Shown: piece by piece, positions 13,265 through 18,940 of the stretch
Layout of the letters: every line of letters begins with the position of its first letter
Position numbering within the stretch: position 1 is the first letter of the stretch
Source: Cyanobacteria bacterium Co-bin13
GTDB taxonomy: Bacteria > Cyanobacteriota > Cyanobacteriia > Phormidesmidales > Phormidesmidaceae
Direction: 5' to 3'
Assembly (NCBI GenBank): GCA_014534385.1
Contig: JACVRP010000016.1
Coordinates: 1-18,940, forward strand
DNA: 18,940 nucleotides
Notes under the pieces: model-generated
The model's database searches: none
Seen by the model: only the letters and a program-made list of their open reading frames with translations
What the model was told of the DNA's origin: nothing
Position numbers and translations under genes: made by a program

Positions 13265-14854
13265 ATGGCTATCGGATATCTCGCTCTGGTTCTCCACGCT
13301 CACCTGCCCTTCGTTCGCCACCCCGAAAGCGACTACGTTTTAGAGGAGGAATGGCTGTTTGAGGCCATCACCGAAACCTATGTCCCTCTGCTCACGATGT
13401 TCGAGGGGTTAAAGCGAGACGGAGTTGACTTCAAACTGACCATGAGCATGACGCCGCCACTGGTGTCGATGCTGCGAGACCCGCTGCTGCAGGAGCGCTA
13501 CGACGCTCACCTGGCCCAGCTTGAAGAACTGGCTGAAATGGAGGTTGAACGCAACGTCCATAACGGCCACCTGCGCTACCTAGCCGAACACTACGCCCGC
13601 GAGTTTAACCACGTCCGCCAGGTCTGGGAGCAGTACAGCGGCGATCTGGTCACTGCCTTCAAGCAGTACCAAGACAGCAACAATCTAGAAATCATCACCT
13701 GCGGCGCAACCCACGGCTACCTGCCGCTGATGAAGATGTACCCCCAGGCGGTGTGGGCGCAAATCCAGGTAGCCTGTGAGCACTACGAAGAAAACTTTGG
13801 CCGACCGCCCAAGGGCATCTGGCTACCCGAATGCGCCTATTACGAAGGACTAGAGCGGATGCTGGCCGATGCCGGCTTGCGCTACTTCCTGACCGACGGC
13901 CACGGCATTCTCTATGCTCGGCCTCGGCCCCGCTTTGGCTCCTATGCCCCAATCTTCACCGAAGCTGGCGTGGCTGCCTTTGGCCGAGACCATGAATCGT
14001 CTCAGCAGGTGTGGTCGTCTCAGGTGGGCTACCCCGGCGCTGCCGAGTACCGGGAGTTTTACCGTGACCTGGGCTGGGATGCTGAGTACGAGTACATCAA
14101 GCCCTACGTCATGCCCAACGGCCAGCGCAAAAACGTGGGCATCAAATACCACAAGATTACGGGTAAGGGGCTGGGCCTTTCAGAGAAAGACTGGTATGAC
14201 CCCTACTGGGCTCGCGAAAAAGCGGCTGAACACGCCAGCAACTTCATGTTTAACCGGGAGCAGCAGGTGCAGTATCTGCACAACCTGATGCAGCGCCCGC
14301 CGATCATCGTCTCTCCCTACGATGCTGAGCTGTTTGGCCACTGGTGGTATGAAGGCCCCTGGTTTATCGACTACCTGTTCCGCAAGAGCTGGTACGACCA
14401 GGGCACCTACGAGATGACCCATCTGGCCGACTATTTGCAAAACAATCCCTCCCAGCAGGTCTGTCGCCCCTCCCAGTCAAGCTGGGGCTACAAAGGCTTT
14501 CATGAATACTGGCTCAACGAGACCAATTCCTGGATCTACCCCCACTTGCACAAAGCGGCAGAACGCATGATTGAGCTGGCCAAGCGCGAACCGACCGATG
14601 AACTGGAGTGGAAAGCACTCAACCAAGCCTCTAGGGAACTGCTGCTAGCGCAATCTTCCGACTGGGCGTTCATCATGCGAACCGGAACGATGGTGCCCTA
14701 CGCAGTGCGCCGCACCCGCTCCCACCTGATGCGCTTCAACAAGATCTGGGAAGACGTCAACCAAGGCAAAGTTGACTCGGGCTGGCTAGAGAAGGTAGAA
14801 GCCATCGACAACATCTTCCCAAATATCAACTACCGGGTCTACCGACCCATGTAG
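13265..14854 (+). CDS. GH57 1,4-alpha-glucan branching enzyme
   Basis: A 529-residue family 57 glycoside hydrolase of the AmyC/TK1436 branching enzyme group. It cuts an alpha-1,4-glucan chain and rejoins it by an alpha-1,6 bond, shaping cyanobacterial glycogen. Conserved regions are visible: LHAHLPFVRHP (10-20), HGYLPL (150-155), WLPECAY with nucleophile Glu189, and SPYDAELFGHWWYEG with acid/base Asp353. The C-terminal helical domain (DUF1957) has SSWGYKGFHEYWLN and SSDWAFIM. Length is close to the Thermus enzyme. It acts in the cytosol; there is no signal peptide. Most cyanobacteria also have a GH13 GlgB, so this would be a second, differently acting branching enzyme. The ATG at 13265 starts the conserved N-terminus. 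Confidence 0.93.
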   Translation: MAIGYLALVLHAHLPFVRHPESDYVLEEEWLFEAITETYVPLLTMFEGLKRDGVDFKLTMSMTPPLVSMLRDPLLQERYDAHLAQLEELAEMEVERNVHNGHLRYLAEHYAREFNHVRQVWEQYSGDLVTAFKQYQDSNNLEIITCGATHGYLPLMKMYPQAVWAQIQVACEHYEENFGRPPKGIWLPECAYYEGLERMLADAGLRYFLTDGHGILYARPRPRFGSYAPIFTEAGVAAFGRDHESSQQVWSSQVGYPGAAEYREFYRDLGWDAEYEYIKPYVMPNGQRKNVGIKYHKITGKGLGLSEKDWYDPYWAREKAAEHASNFMFNREQQVQYLHNLMQRPPIIVSPYDAELFGHWWYEGPWFIDYLFRKSWYDQGTYEMTHLADYLQNNPSQQVCRPSQSSWGYKGFHEYWLNETNSWIYPHLHKAAERMIELAKREPTDELEWKALNQASRELLLAQSSDWAFIMRTGTMVPYAVRRTRSHLMRFNKIWEDVNQGKVDSGWLEKVEAIDNIFPNINYRVYRPM

Positions 14855-14901
14855 ACAGGGGCTGAGGAAGCTGTTTGCAGCGTTCATTCGATAGCCGACT
14901 A

Positions 14902-14927
14902 AAAGGCAAACCTGCAGGTTTGCCTTT
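14902..14927 (+). terminator. Perfect 26-bp palindrome after the GH57 gene
   Basis: AAAGGCAAACCTG followed immediately by its reverse complement CAGGTTTGCCTTT, 47 bases past the stop codon. A-rich outer left arm and T-rich right arm suit an intrinsic terminator, probably bidirectional, although the T-run is only three bases and is interrupted by GTCG. Confidence 0.65.
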
Positions 14928-15023
14928 GTCGTAATGACCGCTATTTCAGCCTGTAGCCCCTACCGATAAGATGCGGCAAAAGCGGGCGATTCCTTGATGT
15001 GAACCCAGATCTGACAAATAGCC

Positions 15024-15050
15024 AATAAAAACCCCGGCAGTTAGCCGGGG
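15024..15050 (-). terminator. Minus-strand intrinsic terminator with no known gene
   Basis: Minus-strand CCCCGGC-TAACT-GCCGGGG, a 7-bp GC stem, followed by TTTTTATT. The orientation is clear: the plus strand has no T-run after the stem. No minus-strand gene lies upstream within 1.2 kb (the nearest is the DciA-like gene ending at 16265, behind two plus-strand genes), so it implies an unannotated minus-strand transcript. Confidence 0.75.
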
Positions 15051-15456
15051 AACCCCATCAGGAGACGCCTATTTCGATGTGCAAATGGTTTGCAGACTGC
15101 GCGATAAGCGATGTGATCTAGCCTAACGAACCTGCTCAGGAATAGGGAGAGTTTGCGGAATAAACACAAAATTTTTATCGAGGATTTACCAAGGACGCCT
15201 GAAGCAGAGCCTAGAGCATCCGTATTTCCCCGAGTATTTAAGGGGCTAAACCCGGCAGGAAGTATGAGAAGCCGCTCTGGCTGAACTGGACTAGAGAAGG
15301 AGTGGGATCGCTCCAGGGACGTGTAAGATTAAAATAGGTGTAACGAAACATGAACGTCAGGCTTAGCCGTTGCCATCTGCTGCCTGCAGCGTTCATACCC
15401 TCAATTTTTTGCAGCGCTCGTCTCTTTTCTACCCGTTCCCTCGTTGGCATTGCCCT
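15051..15456. other. Non-coding region, possible minus-strand small RNA
   Basis: Part of the 602-base gap after the GH57 gene. I see no convincing ORF on either strand; a 120-codon minus-strand frame (15238-15600) overlaps the next plus gene and has no protein-like features. A very AT-rich patch at 15160-15180 could be a promoter. Minus-strand transcription from there to the terminator at 15024 would make an RNA of about 130 bases. A TAAAAT at 15330-15335 might serve the downstream plus-strand genes. Confidence 0.35.
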
Positions 15457-15684
15457 ATGGCTTTCTTCCGCGCCTATATTGCCCCGCTCTTTATTGTTCT
15501 TATTTTTGTGGTGGCGATGGTTGCTGTCAGCGCCCGGATTTTTTTGCCCAGCGACATGATGGCCCCCGCCCCAGTTGAAACTCTGGAGCAGCCGATTCAA
15601 GCGCCTGAGGTTTCGTCTGCAGGAGATTCGCTGCCTCCAGGAATTTCAATGCTGCTGCACGGTCAACCTGACTACCCCGTGTAA
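15457..15684 (+). CDS. Small single-pass membrane protein
   Basis: 75 residues from the ATG at 15457: MAFFRAY, then one hydrophobic helix (about 7-30, IAPLFIVLIFVVAMVAVSARIF), then LPSDMMAPAPVE and a flexible, Pro/Ser-rich tail of about 40 residues. The pattern of an N-terminal anchor with a short disordered soluble tail recurs in small conserved cyanobacterial proteins; I do not know a function. I chose this start because it puts the helix right at the N-terminus; an in-frame ATG at 15370 would add a 29-residue non-membrane leader. It precedes the GNAT gene by 43 bases in the same direction and is probably cotranscribed with it. Confidence 0.6.
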   Translation: MAFFRAYIAPLFIVLIFVVAMVAVSARIFLPSDMMAPAPVETLEQPIQAPEVSSAGDSLPPGISMLLHGQPDYPV

Positions 15685-15727
15685 GGCGTTTACCCGTACA
15701 AGACATTTAGAGGAAACGGCTGCGCTG

Positions 15728-16204
15728 ATGAGCTTTTTGCCGGGCTACTGTTTGCAGCGGGGCTCGGGACTAGACCGGGCGCTGCTAGTGAAGGTTATGC
15801 GCCGAACTCACTCCGAGATCAGCCCAGGCCAATCCCTCAGTCATGTGTCTGCCACCGTAGATCAGCATTTTTCAAGTGAAACGCCGCTCTGGTGGGTTTA
15901 TGCCGACAAACCCGGGGAAGAAAGCCAGAGAGATTCGCCAGTAGCCTGCCTCTGGTTGGGCAATGCGGTTGACCAGCGCAGCGGTGAACGACACGCCTAC
16001 GTGCTGCTGCTGTTTGTAGAGCCTGCCCATCGGCGGCGGGGGCTGGCTACGGCTCTACTGGAGCAGGGGCAGAGGTGGGCCCAGCAGCGCGGCGATCGGC
16101 AGATTGCCCTGCAGGTACTCAGCAGCAACGAGGCGGCGCTAAAGCTCTACCAGAAACTAGGCTATACCCCTGCTTCGGTCTTGATGACCCGCTCTCTAGA
16201 CTGA
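15728..16204 (+). CDS. GNAT family N-acetyltransferase
   Basis: 158 residues from the ATG at 15728. The acetyl-CoA-binding motif A is clear: LLFVEPAHRRRGLATALLEQG (the R-x-x-G-x-A core is Arg102 to Ala107), followed by motif B SSNEAALKLYQKLGY at about 132-146. The N-terminal half (residues 1-90) is the variable substrate side, with WWVYAD and ACLWLG strands. It would acetylate an amine on a small molecule or a protein; substrate unknown. The frame is open upstream, but the earlier part overlaps the small membrane protein gene in another frame and lacks family features. GAGGAAA near 15709 is rather far (15 bases) for a ribosome site. Confidence 0.85.
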   Translation: MSFLPGYCLQRGSGLDRALLVKVMRRTHSEISPGQSLSHVSATVDQHFSSETPLWWVYADKPGEESQRDSPVACLWLGNAVDQRSGERHAYVLLLFVEPAHRRRGLATALLEQGQRWAQQRGDRQIALQVLSSNEAALKLYQKLGYTPASVLMTRSLD

Positions 16205-16264
16205 CTGGGCGAGCGGCAGTTTGTAGAAAAGAGCGACAGGGTTCCTAGGGAATTTTCTAGGCAG

Positions 16265-16828
16265 CTACCGAGCCTGCCAGCCTTTGGCGATGCAGAGACT
16301 GCACATTGACCAGCGCTTCAGCTCGCCCTCTGGACAGGGGCAGCTGCAGCGCGGGCACTGGGCCTGACGACGGGCTTCTGCTTGGCGGCGGTCGGCCCAC
16401 TGCTGAAAGGCCTCGAGGGCAGTCTTGGGGAACGGGACTGGAGCAACCGGGGGCATGGCCTGGGCTAGGTAGCTGGGGTGCGATCGCAACCCCTCCTCAT
16501 CTGCTCCCGATCGCTCCCGCTGATCTCGGGGGCGACGAAACCAGTCTCCGGTAGAAAAACGGATATCTTGAATTGGCGGCGTGACCAGAGCGTTGAGCTT
16601 CTCTATAATCCGCAGGCGCTCAAAGGTGAGAGTTTGGCTCCAGGTGGCGTTGGCAACCGCGACAAACAAAACCCCCTGGTCAATTCGCACAGGCTGAGTT
16701 TGAGCGGCTACGGAAGGGCCAACCACACGGGGCCAGCAGTCCTGTATCCGGCGAAACTGCCCCTGCCTGCGCCACTGGGGCTGAGCTTCTAGCTGGTTAA
16801 TTAACTGACCAAGGGCATCTAGGGGCAT
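16265..16828 (-). CDS. DUF721/DciA-like protein with Cys-rich tail
   Basis: 187 residues. Residues about 1-95 match the DUF721 (DciA) domain: LGQLINQLEAQPQWRR, IQDCWPRVVGPSVAAQTQPV, GVLFVAVANATWSQTLTFER and LNALVTPPIQDIRFSTG. DciA is the ancestral loader of the DnaB replicative helicase in bacteria without DnaC or DnaI. A linker of about 60 residues leads to a basic helix (ADRRQAEARRQAQ) and a cysteine cluster (Cys158, 161, 163, 165, 176, 179), likely a zinc ribbon. In proteobacterial DciA this zinc part is absent. The assignment of helicase loading to this protein is by family. The start is the ATG at 16826-16828. It is convergent with the GNAT gene. Confidence 0.85.
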   Translation of the reverse strand: MPLDALGQLINQLEAQPQWRRQGQFRRIQDCWPRVVGPSVAAQTQPVRIDQGVLFVAVANATWSQTLTFERLRIIEKLNALVTPPIQDIRFSTGDWFRRPRDQRERSGADEEGLRSHPSYLAQAMPPVAPVPFPKTALEAFQQWADRRQAEARRQAQCPRCSCPCPEGELKRWSMCSLCIAKGWQAR

Positions 16829-16978
16829 TGTCTCTTAAAGAATTCTTCCTGTAGGTATTGCTGGGTCTGGGCAGCACCGGCCTCAAACAGTTCTTGAATT
16901 TATTTCTAGATTTAGCCATTCCTGGACTAATTCTATGGGTCGATTCTACAGAAACAGGTCAATTCTTAGTAAAACAGC

Positions 16979-17006
16979 TTGTCAAGGCAGAAGAAATCAG
17001 TAACAT
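16979..17006 (+). promoter_or_regulatory. Sigma-70-type promoter of the SPOR protein gene
   Basis: TTGTCA (16979-16984), a 16-base spacer, and TAACAT (17001-17006). The -35 matches consensus at five of six positions and the -10 at four. Start of transcription would be near 17013, about 45 bases before the ATG. Confidence 0.45.
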
Positions 17007-17058
17007 ATGTGTCTGAGTCTTCTCACCTCACCCCTTTCAGAAAGAGTAGCCGCAGCCC

Positions 17059-18414
17059 ATGCCCAGGCAATCCTTAGTCTCAGCTCCAGCTTCTAACTCC
17101 GACAGCAGCCTCAAACCGCCGCTGCAAAAAGCTTTGGCTGGCCTGTCAGTAGACCTTGAAACAGAGCTAATGCGCTACCGCCAGAGCCGCAAGGGCAGCG
17201 TCTCCCCACCGGCTCCCCGAGGACTGGCGTTTCGGAGACGCCGCAAGTCCCTTGATCTGATTCAGGTAGAGGGCAAAACAGAAGCCCAGACAGCAGCCCC
17301 TTTGGAAACCGCTGCCTTAGGGACGCCGCTGCCGCCGCCGCTGCCGCCCAATCCTCGGCTACACCAGACCGCTGTATCCGTAGGCAGTCCCCTAGCCAGA
17401 ATTGAAACCCCACTAGACGCCCCTGAACCTCATGTCGTCAGTCCAGAAGGATCGCTAGCGACCTACGAGGCAATTCCAGACGACTTTTTGGAAACCACCG
17501 AAGCTCTGCTCAGAAGCACAGCGGCAGATGAGCCTGCCCTACCCGTTGGGGATACAGACTACTCCCCCTCACTGATCCGGCGGCTGACAACGCCTTTGGG
17601 CATCGGCGCACTCCTGCTGTTGTTGGTCAGCAGTGCCGGGTTGGGGTACCTGCTGACCAATCCCACAGCTATCGGTCACCTTTGGAACCACCCGACCCTG
17701 CAGGCGCTAAGAGGCCAATCAGAGGCCGCCGGGGACCTTTCGGCAACTGGCGACACTCCAGCAGACGGGGTGTTTGAACCGGGCTTGGAAGGGCTAGGCC
17801 CAGACCTCTCCCAAAGAGAGTTTGTTGATCTAAACCGAGGCTCCCTCAGCACTCTGCCTTCAGGTACTGCCAATGCCCCAACGATAGCCTCCACCCCCCT
17901 CACCCTGGTCGGGCCGTCCGGTTCTTTGCCTGCACAAGCGACGAATCAGACCACGCCTGCCAATGACTCAGCAGCAGCCACACCTGCCCCGGCAGCAGCC
18001 ACGCCTGCCCCCACTGTTGCCATTCGCCCGCCCGTTACAGTACCCGCCACAGTGCGCCCGGTACAGGCCCCTAGAGCGCCCGCTCCAGCAGCAGCTGCCC
18101 CAGCGGCTCCCAGGCCCGCAGCCCCCGCTCCCAGTCCGCAACCTCAGGCTGCCCCGCCCCCGCTACCTTCTCCTAGCCCCCAGCCTGTAGCGGCTGCCCC
18201 CGCCGCTGCCACCAGCTACTACGTGGTCACAGACTACACAGGCGATCAGTCTCTTTCCAATGCCCGCGACGCCGTGGGTGAAGCCTACGTGCGGAACTTT
18301 CCAGTGGGCGCGCGAATTCAGATGGGTGCGTTTGAGCAGCAGTCTTCGGCCCAAGATTTAGTACAGCAGCTGCAGCAGCAGGGTATTTCTGCTGAGGTTT
18401 ACGCCCCTGACTAG
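17059..18414 (+). CDS. SPOR-domain single-pass envelope protein
   Basis: 451 residues with clear layers. Residues 1-175 are cytosolic, with LQKALAGLSVDLETELMRYRQSRKG near the start, a basic patch (FRRRRK, 58-63) and a Pro-rich middle. One membrane helix lies at about 178-199 (TPLGIGALLLLLVSSAGLGYLL). A periplasmic linker of about 185 residues follows, becoming almost pure Pro/Ala/Ser/Thr/Gln from 290 to 383. The last 65 residues (SYYVVTDYTGDQSL... to EVYAPD) look like a SPOR domain, which binds denuded glycan strands at division septa; GARIQMGAFEQQSSAQDLVQQLQQQGISAEVY is the typical second half. A role at the septum or in peptidoglycan is inferred. A tandem 21-bp repeat lies in the linker. 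The gene is convergent with the last gene, with a 10-base gap. Confidence 0.85.
   Translation: MPRQSLVSAPASNSDSSLKPPLQKALAGLSVDLETELMRYRQSRKGSVSPPAPRGLAFRRRRKSLDLIQVEGKTEAQTAAPLETAALGTPLPPPLPPNPRLHQTAVSVGSPLARIETPLDAPEPHVVSPEGSLATYEAIPDDFLETTEALLRSTAADEPALPVGDTDYSPSLIRRLTTPLGIGALLLLLVSSAGLGYLLTNPTAIGHLWNHPTLQALRGQSEAAGDLSATGDTPADGVFEPGLEGLGPDLSQREFVDLNRGSLSTLPSGTANAPTIASTPLTLVGPSGSLPAQATNQTTPANDSAAATPAPAAATPAPTVAIRPPVTVPATVRPVQAPRAPAPAAAAPAAPRPAAPAPSPQPQAAPPPLPSPSPQPVAAAPAAATSYYVVTDYTGDQSLSNARDAVGEAYVRNFPVGARIQMGAFEQQSSAQDLVQQLQQQGISAEVYAPD
17971..18012 (+). repeat. Tandem 21-bp repeat in the Pro/Ala linker
   Basis: Two adjacent copies, 17971-17991 and 17992-18012, differing at two bases, each starting GCAGCAGCCAC and encoding AAATPAP. 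They are in frame, so copy number change would alter the linker length by seven residues. Confidence 0.8.
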
Positions 18415-18424
18415 AAAACCTGCC

Positions 18425-18940
18425 TCACAGTGCACTGCCCGGTCGCAGCATAGCCGCTCCAGTCCCACACTGCCTTCCAGAAACTATTTGCCAGGGGAAG
18501 GCACATGATCCTACATATCGGGTATGAGCAGGCATACGCGTTTCTGTTTGACTGCAGGTAGAACTCAAGGCTCCATTGAAATAACAGGCTCTTACCACTT
18601 CTGCTCTAACAAAGATGGTGTTGCTGTCAAAAAACACAACCACCTCAGGGTTGCTGCGGTCTGCTGGGTAGGACTGGCCCCAAAGGAAGTAATAGCAGCC
18701 GCCACCGCCCCGCTTAGCCCACACATCAAACCCAATATTGTCAAAGCGTCCGCTCTGCCACAGGTAAAATCCTGCGGATTGAAGGGTTTGTGGGAAGGCG
18801 TACCTTTGCTCCGTTGGCATCTGAGTAGGTCGGGGAGCCTGAGGTGCAGAGGGGGCCGATGCCGGTCTAGGGCCTTCGCTACCGCCGCACAGAGAACCCA
18901 AATTGATTGAGCTACCCGATTCCGTCACAAAGAAGCAGGG
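18425..18940 (-). CDS. Secreted Cys-containing hypothetical protein, 5' end missing
   Basis: The reading frame stays open to the right edge, so the N-terminus lies outside the window. The visible part starts PCFFVTESGSSINLGSLCGG, which resembles a short Cys-bounded motif (C-x-x-[VT]...G...[IV]-[ND]-L-x-x-LC) that I recall just after the signal peptide of many cyanobacterial exported proteins. A GTG at 18928 falls inside this motif and is unlikely to be the true start. Then a Pro/Ser/Ala-rich linker (about 25 residues) and a globular part rich in aromatic residues (QSAGFYLWQSGRFDNIGFDVWAKRG) with six more cysteines, suited to disulfides outside the cytosol. I do not recognise the globular domain. 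The stop is 10 bases from the convergent SPOR gene. Confidence 0.6.
   Translation of the reverse strand, partial: PCFFVTESGSSINLGSLCGGSEGPRPASAPSAPQAPRPTQMPTEQRYAFPQTLQSAGFYLWQSGRFDNIGFDVWAKRGGGGCYYFLWGQSYPADRSNPEVVVFFDSNTIFVRAEVVRACYFNGALSSTCSQTETRMPAHTRYVGSCAFPWQIVSGRQCGTGAAMLRPGSAL

Noticed and set aside
15051..15240. tRNA on the minus strand before the orphan terminator
   Set aside because: No cloverleaf with a T-loop GTTCRANNC could be formed.
15238..15600. 120-codon minus-strand frame
   Set aside because: It runs antisense into the small membrane protein gene, starts inside it, and has a low-complexity His/Asn/Lys region; no family resemblance.
1..18940. Mobile element, CRISPR array, defence island or biosynthetic cluster
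   Set aside because: No transposase, integrase, Cas, restriction or toxin-antitoxin gene, no spaced direct repeats, and no long terminal inverted repeats were seen; the genes are core functions.

Overview
The window is cyanobacterial chromosome. The evidence is a gene for ApcD, the allophycocyanin-B alpha subunit of the phycobilisome core; at least twelve copies of the HIP1 octamer GCGATCGC in 19 kb; and several protein families largely confined to or typical of cyanobacteria (DUF3531, DciA/DUF721 with a Cys-rich tail, a SPOR-domain envelope protein, an ECF-type ATPase gene beside rsmG). LpxD and the envelope proteins show a Gram-negative outer membrane. I cannot fix the genus. There are no transposases, integrases, CRISPR arrays, rRNAs or tRNAs that I can see, so this reads as ordinary core genome.

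Layout. 1-3047: a YaeR-type VOC metalloprotein (-) divergent from a large GT39-type membrane glycosyltransferase with a C-terminal TPR tail (+). 3048-4443: a 350-base leader with an intrinsic terminator, then prs (PRPP synthase, +), ending at a perfect 32-bp palindrome shared with the convergent DUF3531 gene. 4444-6098: DUF3531 (-, with a clear promoter) and a secreted TPR protein (-). 6500-8387: an ECF-type ABC ATPase and rsmG in a tight operon (+), convergent with a TerB-like gene (-). 8388-8845: a 458-base non-coding stretch with a TGTGA-N6-TCACA palindrome, several hairpins and a terminator-ended putative small RNA. 8846-10072: apcD, its terminator, and a HAS-barrel-like protein gene (-). 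10476-12921: an RlmD-type rRNA methyltransferase and lpxD (+). 12974-14854: a small Cys-rich ORF (-) divergent from a GH57 branching enzyme (+). 14855-15456: non-coding, with a 26-bp palindrome and a minus-strand terminator that has no annotated gene upstream. 15457-16204: a small membrane protein and a GNAT acetyltransferase (+). 16265-18940: a DciA-like protein (-), a SPOR-domain protein (+), and the 3' part of a secreted Cys-containing protein that runs off the right edge (-).

The genes are mostly independent housekeeping functions: nucleotide precursors (prs), ribosomal RNA methylation (rsmG, rlmD), outer-membrane lipid A (lpxD), glycogen structure (GH57), light harvesting (apcD), replication (DciA) and envelope or septum (SPOR, GT39). 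I found no multi-gene novel system. The parts most worth a second look are non-coding: the 8540-8815 region, the orphan terminators at 3266 and 15024, and the long perfect palindrome at 4412.
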